Positions 7,138 through 14,488 of a stretch of 21,282 nt of DNA are shown here, one piece after another. Under the pieces are notes generated by a model. That model was not told the origin of the DNA. It saw only the letters and a list, made by a program, of their open reading frames with translations, and ran no database searches. Source of the stretch: Aureococcus anophagefferens (lineage: Eukaryota; Sar; Pelagophyceae; Pelagomonadales; Pelagomonadaceae). Numbering within the stretch: the first letter of the stretch is position 1; every line of letters begins with the position of its first letter. Made by a program: the position numbers and the translations under genes. The stretch covers positions 2,795 to 24,076 of the forward strand of contig NW_008705575.1 in assembly GCF_000186865.1 (NCBI RefSeq), written 5' to 3'.

Positions 7138-8667
7138 AGGAGCGTCACGACGATCTCCGCGATGATGAGCCAGATGACGATGATCTCGAGGCGGGACGAG
7201 TGCGAGTTCGCGAGCTGCGTGTTGAGGACCTCGAGGAGCTCCTTGAGGATGTCGAGCCGCTTGTTGAGGAGCTCGACGCGGTCCGGCACGTCGAGGTGGT
7301 CCCGCAGGGCGATGTAGGCCGGCTCGTGCTGGTCGTCCTCCCAGAGCCAGTTCGGGCTGTCCAGAATCTCCGAGTGGAGGTTCACCTGCGTCGACTCGGT
7401 GAAGATCTTGCCGATCATGCGCGAGATCTGCGTCTCCGAGAGGTTCGTGCGCCCCGTCGCCGCGAGCCGCTCGGGGATGGGCCGCACGTCCTCGATGGTC
7501 ACGTCGACGCGCGCCTCCCAGACGAAGAGCTTCGCCGACTGCGCGAGCGCGTAGGCCAACGTGAACTTCTCGAGCGGGTCGCCGCCGTCGAGGCGGATGA
7601 CGTCGTTCGCGCAGGACGCGCCGCGCCGCTTGCCCCGGACGCCCGGCGCCTCGGCGACGTAGGTCAGCGTGTCGTGGGCCTCGACGCGCTCCGCGGCGGA
7701 CGTCGCGCCCGCGCGCACCGCCGGGTCCCCCAACCTGCGCCGAATTCAAATCTTCACCTCGACGAGCGTACGCGACGGTTTCGACGCAACCTCTTCGGCT
7801 GTGCTTCGAGAACTCGACGAGAGCACTCGATTCGTCCAAAAATCAGCCGAATCGGCGTCGATTTGACCGAGCTAGAGAAGTTTGGTGGGGATCACCCAGC
7901 TCACTGTTTGATTTCCACGCGGCCCCCGGCAGCCCGGACACGAGCTCGCGCTCGACGGCGCGGTCGAAGCCCCAGGTCACGACGCAGCCGAAGCCGAAGA
8001 CGAAGACGTGGCGCTCCGACGCGCGCCGCGGCGGCGCCGCGGCGCCGTCGCGCTCGCCGTCCGTCGCCTCTTTTTCCGACGCCTCTCCGCCGATGATGCG
8101 CTCGCCGCCGGGCGCCTCGACGACCGGCGGCGGCGGCGGCGCGCGGTCGCCCCAGCCCGGGGCCCAGAGCGACGCCCCGGCGGGCCGCGCGTCGCCGGCG
8201 GGCGCCGCGTAGGGCCCCCCGGCCGCGTCGCCGCCGCGCCGCTCGGGGCTCCGCGGCGGCGCGGCCGACGCGGACCAGCGGACCGCGCGGCCCGGCGACG
8301 CCGCCGCGTCGCGGGCCTCCTCGACGAGCGCGCTGTGCACGGCGCAGTCCAGGGCCGTGTCGACCCAGGGCCCCCGGGGCCGCCGCACGTCGCCGGCCTC
8401 GAGCCGCCGCAGCAGCTCGTCGCAGTCGACGCCGTCGCCGAGGCAGTAGACGGACACGCGCCGCACGCTGTCCTCGGCGCGGTCGCTGTTCGACCGCCGC
8501 CGCGCGGGCCGCTTCGGGTAGCGGCGCCCGCGCACGGCGCGCGCCAGCGACGGCAGAGGCCGGGGCACGACGGGCCGCCCGCCCTCGAGGTCCTCCGAGT
8601 CGCTGCTCCGGTTGTCCTCCTCGCCGGAGGAGAGCAGCCGCGCGCGCATCTCCTGCGAGCCGTCCAT
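7095..8667 (-). CDS. RMD1/RMND1 (DUF155) family membrane protein, one introner intron
   Basis: Exon 1 runs 8667-7931, intron 7930-7735 (introner B3, GC-AG, phase 2), exon 2 7734-7095, giving 458 residues. After a charged, low-complexity N-terminus come RRVSVYCLGDGVDCDELLRR and HVFVFGFGCVVTWGFDR. Then comes the hallmark second half: LTYVAEAPGVRGKRRGAS, EKFTLAYALAQSAKLFVWE, RMIGKIFTESTQVNLHSEIL, DSPNWLWEDDQHEPAYIAL, DRVELLNKRLDILKELLEVL and QLANSHSSRLEIIVIWLI. It ends in a C-terminal transmembrane helix and a KKFF tail. This pattern is diagnostic of the DUF155 family (yeast RMD1, mitochondrial RMND1, plant RRG), whose members act in organelle or endomembrane biology. The exact role here is unknown. 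The 3' end is tandemly duplicated downstream. Confidence 0.9.
7735..7922. mobile_element. Diverged introner element B3 (188 bp) forming the intron of the RMD1-like gene
   Basis: The element aligns with B1 and B2 over its length (shared TTCGAGAACTCGACGAGAGC and GTCCAAAAATCAGCCGAATCG) but is 15 bp shorter. Its ends have decayed: left CTGCGCCGAATTC, right TTTCCACGCGG. The flanking duplications CCCCCAAC (7727-7734) and CCCCCGGC (7923-7930) match at 6 of 8 positions, consistent with an older insertion. In gene sense the donor is GC and the acceptor GCGCAG; the intron is 7735-7930 (196 nt). Confidence 0.88.
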
Positions 8668-8890
8668 AGGGTACTCTTTCGGAGCGCTAGGGCGTGCTCT
8701 TCAGGGCGCTTGCTATTCAGAGCGGAGCGCTAGGGCGTGCTCTTCAGGGCGCTTGCTCTTCAGAGCGCGAACATCGTTTGGCTTGTGGCAAATAAAAGTT
8801 CAAGCACTGGGCTCGCTAATCAAGGCTGAGCCCCGCCGCGCAGGCTGACTCCGTCGCCGCCGTCGCGCGCGCCTTGGCAGGCAGCGCACG
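8668..8890. promoter_or_regulatory. Shared divergent promoter with 43-bp tandem repeats
   Basis: This region lies between the RMD1-like start (8667, minus) and the start at 8891 (plus). It holds two 43-bp repeats (8681-8766) and an AT-richer stretch at 8770-8820 containing GGCAAATAAAAGTTCAAGC, which could serve as a core promoter or transcription start region. No defined factor site is recognised. Confidence 0.5.
8681..8766. repeat. 43-bp tandem direct repeat, two copies
   Basis: Copies at 8681-8723 and 8724-8766 begin GGAGCGCTAGGGCGTGCTCT and differ at a single base (TGCTATTC versus TGCTCTTC). Within each unit, GGGCGTGCTCTTCA and GGGCGCTTGCT resemble each other, hinting at an older half-unit. 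Confidence 0.9.
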
Positions 8891-10297
8891 ATGACCTTCG
8901 GCGCCGTCGGCCCCGCGTTCTACGAGTTCCTCGTCGCCCACGGCGTCGACGACCCCTTCGACACGTGGTTTTTGCTGTACATCGGCTGGTGGGTCCTGTT
9001 CCTGCTCTTCTTCTTCGGCCCGCTGTCCTGGGTGGTCCTGCGGCCGCCGCCGACGAGCGCGGCGGCGGCCGTGCCGCCGCCGGCGACGCTGAGCGACGAC
9101 CAGGCGGCGCGGCTCGAGGCCGCGGCCGGCGGCGCGGCGAAAGTCGAGGGCGTCTTCGCGACGGACGGCAGATGGTTCGAGGTCACGGTGGACTGGGAGG
9201 GCGTGCCCCGCGCGCACGCGTCCGGCGCGCGCGCGGCGAAAAAGGAGGAGAAGCTCCGCTTCGTCGCGCGGAAGGCCGTCGAGCTCCGGGAGGCGCTGCC
9301 GGCGCCAGGGCAGGAAAAGAGTGCGAAATTCCCAACTTCAAAGGCTCCTATCTCGGCCGTTTTCCACTCGTTTCGGCTGATTTTTGGACGAGCGATCATC
9401 TCTTGGAACGGTCTCGAAGCGTGGATGTTTTTTCCGGAACGCGCGCGCGCGGAACACTCACGTTGAAGCGAACTTGAATCACCCTTTTCCTGCCCAGGCC
9501 CGCGCCGACGATGGCGCTCGACCGGACGCCCGTCACGGTCCGCGGCCGTGTGGAATTCAAATCTTCAACCCGACTTCAATGTGCGCATATGCGACCGTTT
9601 CGACGCAAGCTCTTCGACCGTGCTTCGAGAACTCGACGAGGGCAATCGATGCGTCCAAAAATCAGCCGGATCGACTTCGATGTGACCGAGCTAGAGAATT
9701 CTCAAGTTTGGTCAGGACCACCCAAACCAGTGGTTGAATTCCACACAGGTCCGCGGCGTCAACTTCGCGGCGTCGCTGGTGGCCCACGGCGCCGTCGCGT
9801 GCTACGTGCCCGGCGCGGGCACCTACGACCCGGGCGCGCCGCCGGGCCGCGAGTGCGTCGGCCGCGACGACGCGGATTTGTTGGTCGCGCACGTCGCGGC
9901 GCTGGTCGGCGCGGCCGCGCGCGACGCGACGGAGGAGGACGCGCGCGCGATCTCGGGCGCGCTCCGGCCGACGGTCGACGAGTTCAACGGCCGCGCGACG
10001 CTCCACGCCTTCGTCCACGACCAGTTCGCGGAGCACGGCATGCGCAAGTGCTACGGCTCGTGGCTGCTGGGCCGCGCAAAGGACAAGCGGCTCCCGAAGC
10101 CGATGATGGAGCGGCCCCAGCTCCGGACCTTCCTCGGCTGGCTCGAGCGGGGCCACTACGACGCCGGCAGGCCGCCCCTCGGGCCGCCGCCGGAGTACGC
10201 CGCGTCCCGCGCCGCGGCGCTCGCGGCGGACGCCGGCGCCGCGGACGACGCGACGATCGCGGAGAAGCTCCGCGCGCTCGGCGAGGCCCAAACGTAA
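8891..10297 (+). CDS. Unknown single-pass membrane protein with two introner introns
   Basis: Exons are 8891-9297, 9498-9537 (only 40 nt) and 9749-10297; introns are 9298-9497 (A2, GC-AG, phase 2) and 9538-9748 (B2, GT-AG, phase 0). The product is 331 residues with no internal stop. The N-terminus MTFGAVGPAFYEFLVAHG is followed by a strongly hydrophobic helix at about residues 25-52 (WFLLYIGWWVLFLLFFFG), then a helical charged segment. Splicing gives LREALPAPTMALDRTPVTVRGVNFAASL. The C-terminal domain has conserved-looking features, such as RATLHAFVHDQFAEHGMRK, SWLLGRAKDKRLPKP and RTFLGWLERGHYDAGRPP, but no family is recognised. All splice junctions keep frame, which strongly supports the model. 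Confidence 0.82.
9306..9497. mobile_element. Introner element A2 (192 bp), first intron of the gene at 8891
   Basis: Ends are CAGGGCAGGAAAAG and CTTTTCCTGCCCAG. The flanking 8-mers GCCGGCGC (9298-9305) and GCCCGCGC (9498-9505) match at 7 of 8 positions. The donor is GC from the upstream duplication; the acceptor is CTGCCCAG with a pyrimidine tract (CCCTTTTCC) inside the inverted repeat. The element lies in the opposite orientation to A3 relative to its gene. Confidence 0.92.
9546..9748. mobile_element. Introner element B2 (203 bp), second intron of the gene at 8891
   Basis: Left end CCGTGTGGAATTC, right end GAATTCCACACAG. The perfect 8-bp duplication GTCCGCGG is at 9538-9545 and 9749-9756. 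The donor GT comes from the duplication and the acceptor CACAG from the element. The same length and high identity to B1 suggest recent spread. The transcribed orientation is opposite to that of B1 and B3 in their genes. Confidence 0.93.
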
Positions 10298-10372
10298 TCG
10301 GAGTGAGGGGCCTATCCGCGCGTCGGCGATGCGCACACGGCGAGAAAAAACACGACGGCCCGTGACGACGTA

Positions 10373-11485
10373 CTACGCGGGATCTCCCCGCGGCCGCAGG
10401 ACGCCGTCGGCGCCCCAGGCGAGGTCGCTCCGCGCCTCGATGCGCGCCCCCGTGTCCGGGTCGACGAAGGCGAGCGTCGCCGCGTGGAGGCAGAGCCGGT
10501 CGAAGCCGGGGCCGTCGCCGCCGTAGAGCGCGTCGCCGCAGATGGGGTGGCCGATGCCCGCGCAGTGCGCGCGGAGCTGGTGGAGCCGGCCCGTGTGGGG
10601 CACGAGGTCGAGGCGCGTGGCGCCGGCGAAGCGGCCGCTGACGGCGAAGGACGTCCGCGAGGGCTTCGGCGGCCCGAGGCCCGGCTCCGGCTCCGCGCCG
10701 GCGGCGACGACGACCATGCGGCTCGCGGCGCCCTGGCGCCTCGGCGCGTCCCGGCGCGCGAGGGCGAGGTCGATGTCGCCGGCGTCCGCCGCGACGTCGC
10801 CGATCACCAGCGCCTCGTAGGCCTTGGCGACCGTCCGCTTCCGCCACTGCGCCGAGAGGTCCGCCGCCGCGCGCGAATTCAGCGCGACGGCGAGGCAGCC
10901 CGACGTCGCGTAGTCGAGGCGGTGCACGCTGCAGGCCTCGGCCCACAGAGCGTCGCGCTGCGCGCGCCGCAGCACGCTGTCGGACTCCTCCATGCCCTCG
11001 GCCGCCTCCGCGGCGTCGACGGCCGCCTTGAGCGCGCGGTACGCGGCGGACGCGGCCGCCGGGCCGAGGCGCCCGCCCGCGGGGCCCGCCGCGAACTTGA
11101 CGAACTTGTCGTGGGTCCGCGGCAGGCTGCCCGCGCGGGCCCGGACGGCCGGCGGCAGCGCCTCGCAGCGGGCGGCGACAGCGTTCCACCGCTCGCGCCG
11201 CGTGGGCCGCTCGAAGGCCGCGTCCACGGCGGGCGACGGCCCGCCGGCCGCGGCGACGGCGTCGGCGTGCGCCGCGACGAGCGCCGCCGTCGGCCCGAAG
11301 GCGGGCACGCTCCGCAGGCCGGAGGGCTTCTCGACGACGACGACGGCGCGCGACATGGCGAGCACGCGCAGCCGCGTCGCGTCGGCGAAGCGCCTCGCGG
11401 CGTCGGACGTCGCGCCGTAGTTCACGACGGCGCGACCGCAGCGGAGGACCGCCATGACGGCCGCGAGCAAGCGGCGCCGCATCAA
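10373..11485 (-). CDS. RluA-family pseudouridine synthase
   Basis: ATG at 11485 gives 370 residues; the N-terminal MMRRRLLAAVMAVLRCGRAV could be an organelle-targeting peptide, and an internal Met at residue 44 starts the core. Motifs in order: VVVVEKPSGLRSVPAFG (motif I region), SVHRLDYATSGCLAVAL (motif II, catalytic Asp at about residue 191), KAYEALVIGDV, TRLDLVPHTGRLHQLRAHCA, GHPICGDALYGG and RLCLHAATLAF (motif III region). The enzyme isomerises uridine to pseudouridine in rRNA, tRNA or mRNA; the RNA target is unknown. About 110 residues separate KPSG and HRLD, more than the usual spacing, so there is a lineage-specific insertion. It is divergent from the FAD gene at 11660. Confidence 0.92.
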   Translation of the reverse strand: MMRRRLLAAVMAVLRCGRAVVNYGATSDAARRFADATRLRVLAMSRAVVVVEKPSGLRSVPAFGPTAALVAAHADAVAAAGGPSPAVDAAFERPTRRERWNAVAARCEALPPAVRARAGSLPRTHDKFVKFAAGPAGGRLGPAAASAAYRALKAAVDAAEAAEGMEESDSVLRRAQRDALWAEACSVHRLDYATSGCLAVALNSRAAADLSAQWRKRTVAKAYEALVIGDVAADAGDIDLALARRDAPRRQGAASRMVVVAAGAEPEPGLGPPKPSRTSFAVSGRFAGATRLDLVPHTGRLHQLRAHCAGIGHPICGDALYGGDGPGFDRLCLHAATLAFVDPDTGARIEARSDLAWGADGVLRPRGDPA

Positions 11486-11659
11486 CCGCGGGCCTAGGCG
11501 GCCAGATAGGCGGCCATGCCGTCGGAGTATTGCCGTCGGGCCCTCGAGTTGAAGGTCAACATCCAGGGAGAGTGGAATGTTTCAAATGTTACTGATATGT
11601 GTTGTAAGCAAAGCGCGTGGGCAGTCTGCCCCAGGGTGGGTAGCATTTCTTCTGGACGC
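11486..11659. promoter_or_regulatory. Divergent promoter region containing a short DUF285/BspA-like coding relic
   Basis: This region separates the pseudouridine synthase start from the FAD gene's preferred start. It is visibly AT-richer from 11560 to 11610. Translated in the FAD-gene frame from ATG 11516 it gives NIQGEWNVSNVTDM, a signature of BspA-type DUF285 repeats. A GTAAGC donor-like string occurs at 11604 and a GGGCAGTCTGCCC hairpin at 11620-11632. Confidence 0.45.
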
Positions 11660-13203
11660 ATGGCTCGTCGGGCAGCCTACGATTACGTCGTCGTGGGCGG
11701 CGGCTTCGCCGGCCTCAACGCCGTCAGCGGGTTGCAGAAATTCCGGCCGGCGGCGTCCATCTTATGTATCGACAAGCACGACGCGGCCGGCGGCAGCTGG
11801 AACGATTATTATAGCTTTTGCAAGCTGCACGCCCCCCCCCTGACCTTCGGCATCGCGGGCCACGGCTGGCCGGGCCTCGCGAGCCCGAACCTCCTGGCGA
11901 CGCGCGACGAGGTGCTGCGCCACTTCCGGAGCTTCGCAGACGGCGCTCCGAACCTCGAATTCCTCGGCGGCGCGTCGTACGAAGGCTGCGCCCGCGGGCC
12001 GGACGGCGCGCTCGTCGCGACCCTCGGCGACGGGTCGAGCGTCGCGGCGCGCGAGCAGATCATCCGGGCCACGGGCTACGACTACGAGCGGCACATGCCT
12101 TTTCCAGTGTTCCTTCATCCAACATCCCAGTGTTCCGTCGCCAAAGAAAGACAGAACACCAGTGGAAAGCCACCAGCGTTCCTATTAGGCCCGCGCACCT
12201 CGACGGCGTCAGCGACGGGACCGCCGCCGAGGTCGAGTGCGCGAACCTGCCCGACGCCGTCGCGGCGCGCGGCGAGGAGACGCTCTACGTCGTCGTCGGC
12301 GGCGGCAAGACGGGCGCGGACGCCGTCTGCTTCCTCGGCGAGCACCGGCGGCGCGGCGACGACGTGCTCCTCGTCACGGGATCGTCGAAGGGCTTCTTCG
12401 TCCGCGACGAGGTCTTCCCCGACCAGGGCTCCCAGAGCGTGTTCCAGCCCATGATCACGGAGGTCATGCTCGACATGATCGCGGCCTGGGACGGCACGGA
12501 CGCGAGCGAGCGCGCCATCCTCAACGACATGGTGGCCCGGGGCACGCTCTGCTCCCTCGGCGGTTCCGAGGTCGCGAACACGGGCCTCGGCGTGCTCTCG
12601 CGCGCGGAGCAGGCCGCCGTCGAGGCGACGGCGGAGATCGTCGCGAACGACCACTACGTCGGCGTCTCGGAGCGCGGGGCGACGACGGAGGTCCGCCTCG
12701 CGTCCGGCGGCGCCGTCGTCACGCGGAAGCGCGTCGTCGTCGTCAACGCGCGGTCCTCGGGGAGCGACCGCGTCCACGCGTACAACTCGGACGTGCACCC
12801 GCTGCGGCCCGAGGGCCACCTCGACTTCGGCGCGCTCGCGGGCTTCACGGGGCACACGAACTACCTCTTCTCCGCCGTGCTCGCGAAGCACGGGTCGCCG
12901 CGCGTCCTCGAGGGCCTACCGCTCTACGGGCGGCGCACGCGCGCGCGGCCGCGCGAGAACTTCGTCTTCGCCTACCTCGTCAAGGTCTACGCGAACATCA
13001 CAGCCCTCATGCCCGCGCTCGAGATGAAGCACTACCTCTCCTCCGACTACTCCATCAACGCGACGCGCTGGTACCCGACGGCGCGGCGCCTCTACGGCGT
13101 CTACCGGCTCCTCCAGTCGCGGGACGCCGTCGCGGCCATGGCCGACGCGCACCTCCGCCGCCTCGAGCCCGGCGACACCCAGCCCCCCCCGGAGGGCGCG
13201 TGA
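11660..13203 (+). CDS. FAD/NAD(P)-dependent monooxygenase-like protein, one conventional intron
   Basis: The best model has exons 11660-12096 and 12189-13203 with a 92-nt GC-AG intron, giving 483 residues. MARRAAYDYVVVGGGFAGLN places the FAD-binding GxGxxG-type motif at residues 11-17. ILCIDKHDAAGGSWNDYY is the ribose-binding acidic strand plus the GGSW/GGTW turn of flavin-containing and Baeyer-Villiger-type monooxygenases. IIRATGYDYE is the ATG-type motif. After the intron, LYVVVGGGKTGADAVCFLGE is the second Rossmann (NADPH) motif. The frame stays open to the stop, with a C-terminal helical region. It probably oxygenates a small soft-nucleophile or carbonyl substrate; the substrate is unknown. 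A start at 11516 would add 48 residues of doubtful sequence. Confidence 0.83.
12097..12188 (+). other. Predicted 92-nt non-introner intron in the FAD gene
   Basis: The two reading frames of this gene join exactly if GCCTTTTCC...CCTATTAG is removed, giving ...YDYERHMPAHLDGVSDG. The stretch is AT-richer than the exons, ends in TAG and contains CCAGTGTTCC twice (near 12104 and 12128). An alternative GT-AG pair (12106-12162, 57 nt) also keeps frame, so the exact borders are uncertain. Confidence 0.65.
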
Positions 13204-13534
13204 GGCGCACCATATGATGGTTTGATCCCGGCGCTCGGGCTCGGGGCCGGCGCGCAACCGGCGCGAGTGCTCAGGCTCCGAGGCCAGAGCGAGCGGGCGA
13301 CTCCTGTGGCGATCCCGCGCGCTCCGGGGCGACTTCGAGCGGTCCTCCGCGCGATCCTCCGAGGCGCTCCCGAAGGCTCAAGCAGGACCCGATGGCGTCG
13401 CAGGCTGGAGAAGTCCCCAGGTCTCGCCAAAAGACGATTGTGGAGAATTCGGGTCATATAGGACCGGCCGCTGGACGGCCGACGCTGCGCCTCGCGCGCC
13501 CGCGCCGCCTCATCGGTCTCGTACCATCTGATCA
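13204..13534. other. Gene-free stretch between the FAD gene and the AT-richer gene
   Basis: In 331 bp no convincing open frame, tandem repeat, introner relic or RNA gene is seen. It must contain the 3' UTR of the FAD gene and the promoter of the gene at 13535. Composition is GC-rich at first and drops toward 13430-13460 (AAGACGATTGTGGAGAATTC). Confidence 0.4.
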
Positions 13535-14260
13535 ATGGCGTCAAGCCGCAAACGTGCGAAGCCGTCGAAGCCGTTGACGTCTGTGGCGGTAAAAAAGTGG
13601 ATAGAAGAGCAGGAAGCGACTGCGAATTTGTGGTTGCTCGTGTCTGAACCGGACGTTTTCGGTAATCAGCAGATTCGGATTCCGGCGCGTCGCGATTTCA
13701 TCTCCCACTTCTCCGAATTGATTCGTAGCCTGGACGCCGACGATTCTGAGTGCCCCGTTATCGGATTCTACGCGGAGACGGTCGTCGAGTTCTGTCGCGC
13801 GTGTATGCCGCACCTGAACGGCTTGCCGCGAGTAGACGAAATTCCGGATCTTTGCAAACTCATCAAACTGGCACACTTCTTGGCTGCGCCGCAACTGACG
13901 AATCATTTCATGAATGAGCTGCAAGAGAGGGATATATGGGAGACGAATGAACTTATAGCGTTTTTTGATGTGATGCGACATGTGGGCAAAACCATCTTCT
14001 GGAAGAAAGACCTAAAAGATTACACAGATGATTTTGTTTTCGATTACTCTATTGGAACAAGGATATCCGAGCCGGACAAAAGACTGTTGAAAAAACAGTT
14101 CCCGAAAGAAGTGCACCAGATGTTCACCCTCCATTTGGAACAAATGAAAGACGAATGTCGATCCGAATGGACGACCGCAGAGTATGAAGACCGTGTTAGG
14201 CATTTTGAACAGCTTGCCGAGTGGCTGCTCGAGATGGCTCGTCCGGCATCCACTTCCTGA
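13535..14260 (+). CDS. AT-richer intronless gene, possible BTB/POZ-like protein
   Basis: ATG at 13535 begins MASSRKRAKPSKPLTS; 241 residues. A basic N-terminus is followed by a region that fits a BTB fold by eye: RRDFISHFSELIRSLD as the 'hearing' helix, VIGFYAETVVEFCRACMPHL, and LCKLIKLAHFLAAPQLTNHFMNEL. A helical C-terminal part follows with FDVMRHVGKTIFWKKDL and an acidic amphipathic end. The family assignment is tentative. What stands out is base use: roughly half G+C, with third positions often A or T (for example GAATTG, GATTTTGTTTTC), against very high GC in every neighbour. There is no introner and no low-complexity filler. It may be a recent transfer, from a virus or another eukaryote, or a retrocopy. 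Confidence 0.75.
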   Translation: MASSRKRAKPSKPLTSVAVKKWIEEQEATANLWLLVSEPDVFGNQQIRIPARRDFISHFSELIRSLDADDSECPVIGFYAETVVEFCRACMPHLNGLPRVDEIPDLCKLIKLAHFLAAPQLTNHFMNELQERDIWETNELIAFFDVMRHVGKTIFWKKDLKDYTDDFVFDYSIGTRISEPDKRLLKKQFPKEVHQMFTLHLEQMKDECRSEWTTAEYEDRVRHFEQLAEWLLEMARPASTS

Positions 14261-14488
14261 GCTCGCCTCCTTTTCACACCTTATTCGCGCCGCGCGCGCC
14301 CGGGCGCTCGCGCGACGCGCGAGACGAGACCGACGCTGGCCGCGCCAGCCAGCCGAGGGCGTCGTCGCGCGCCGCGTTAATGCAGTAGCGCTTCCGCTCC
14401 TATGCCCCGGACGGTCGCGCCTCACTCGTCGGCGCGGACGTTGCCGTCGGACTCCGCAGCGCGGAGCTTCGCGCGCGGCACCGCCGGC

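Noticed and set aside
9306..9748. An autonomous DNA transposon
   Set aside because: All six elements are about 190-203 bp with no open frame for a transposase; only non-autonomous copies are present.
10329..10526. Short + strand frame after the 8891 gene
   Set aside because: It overlaps the 3' end of the pseudouridine synthase on the other strand and shows no coding features.
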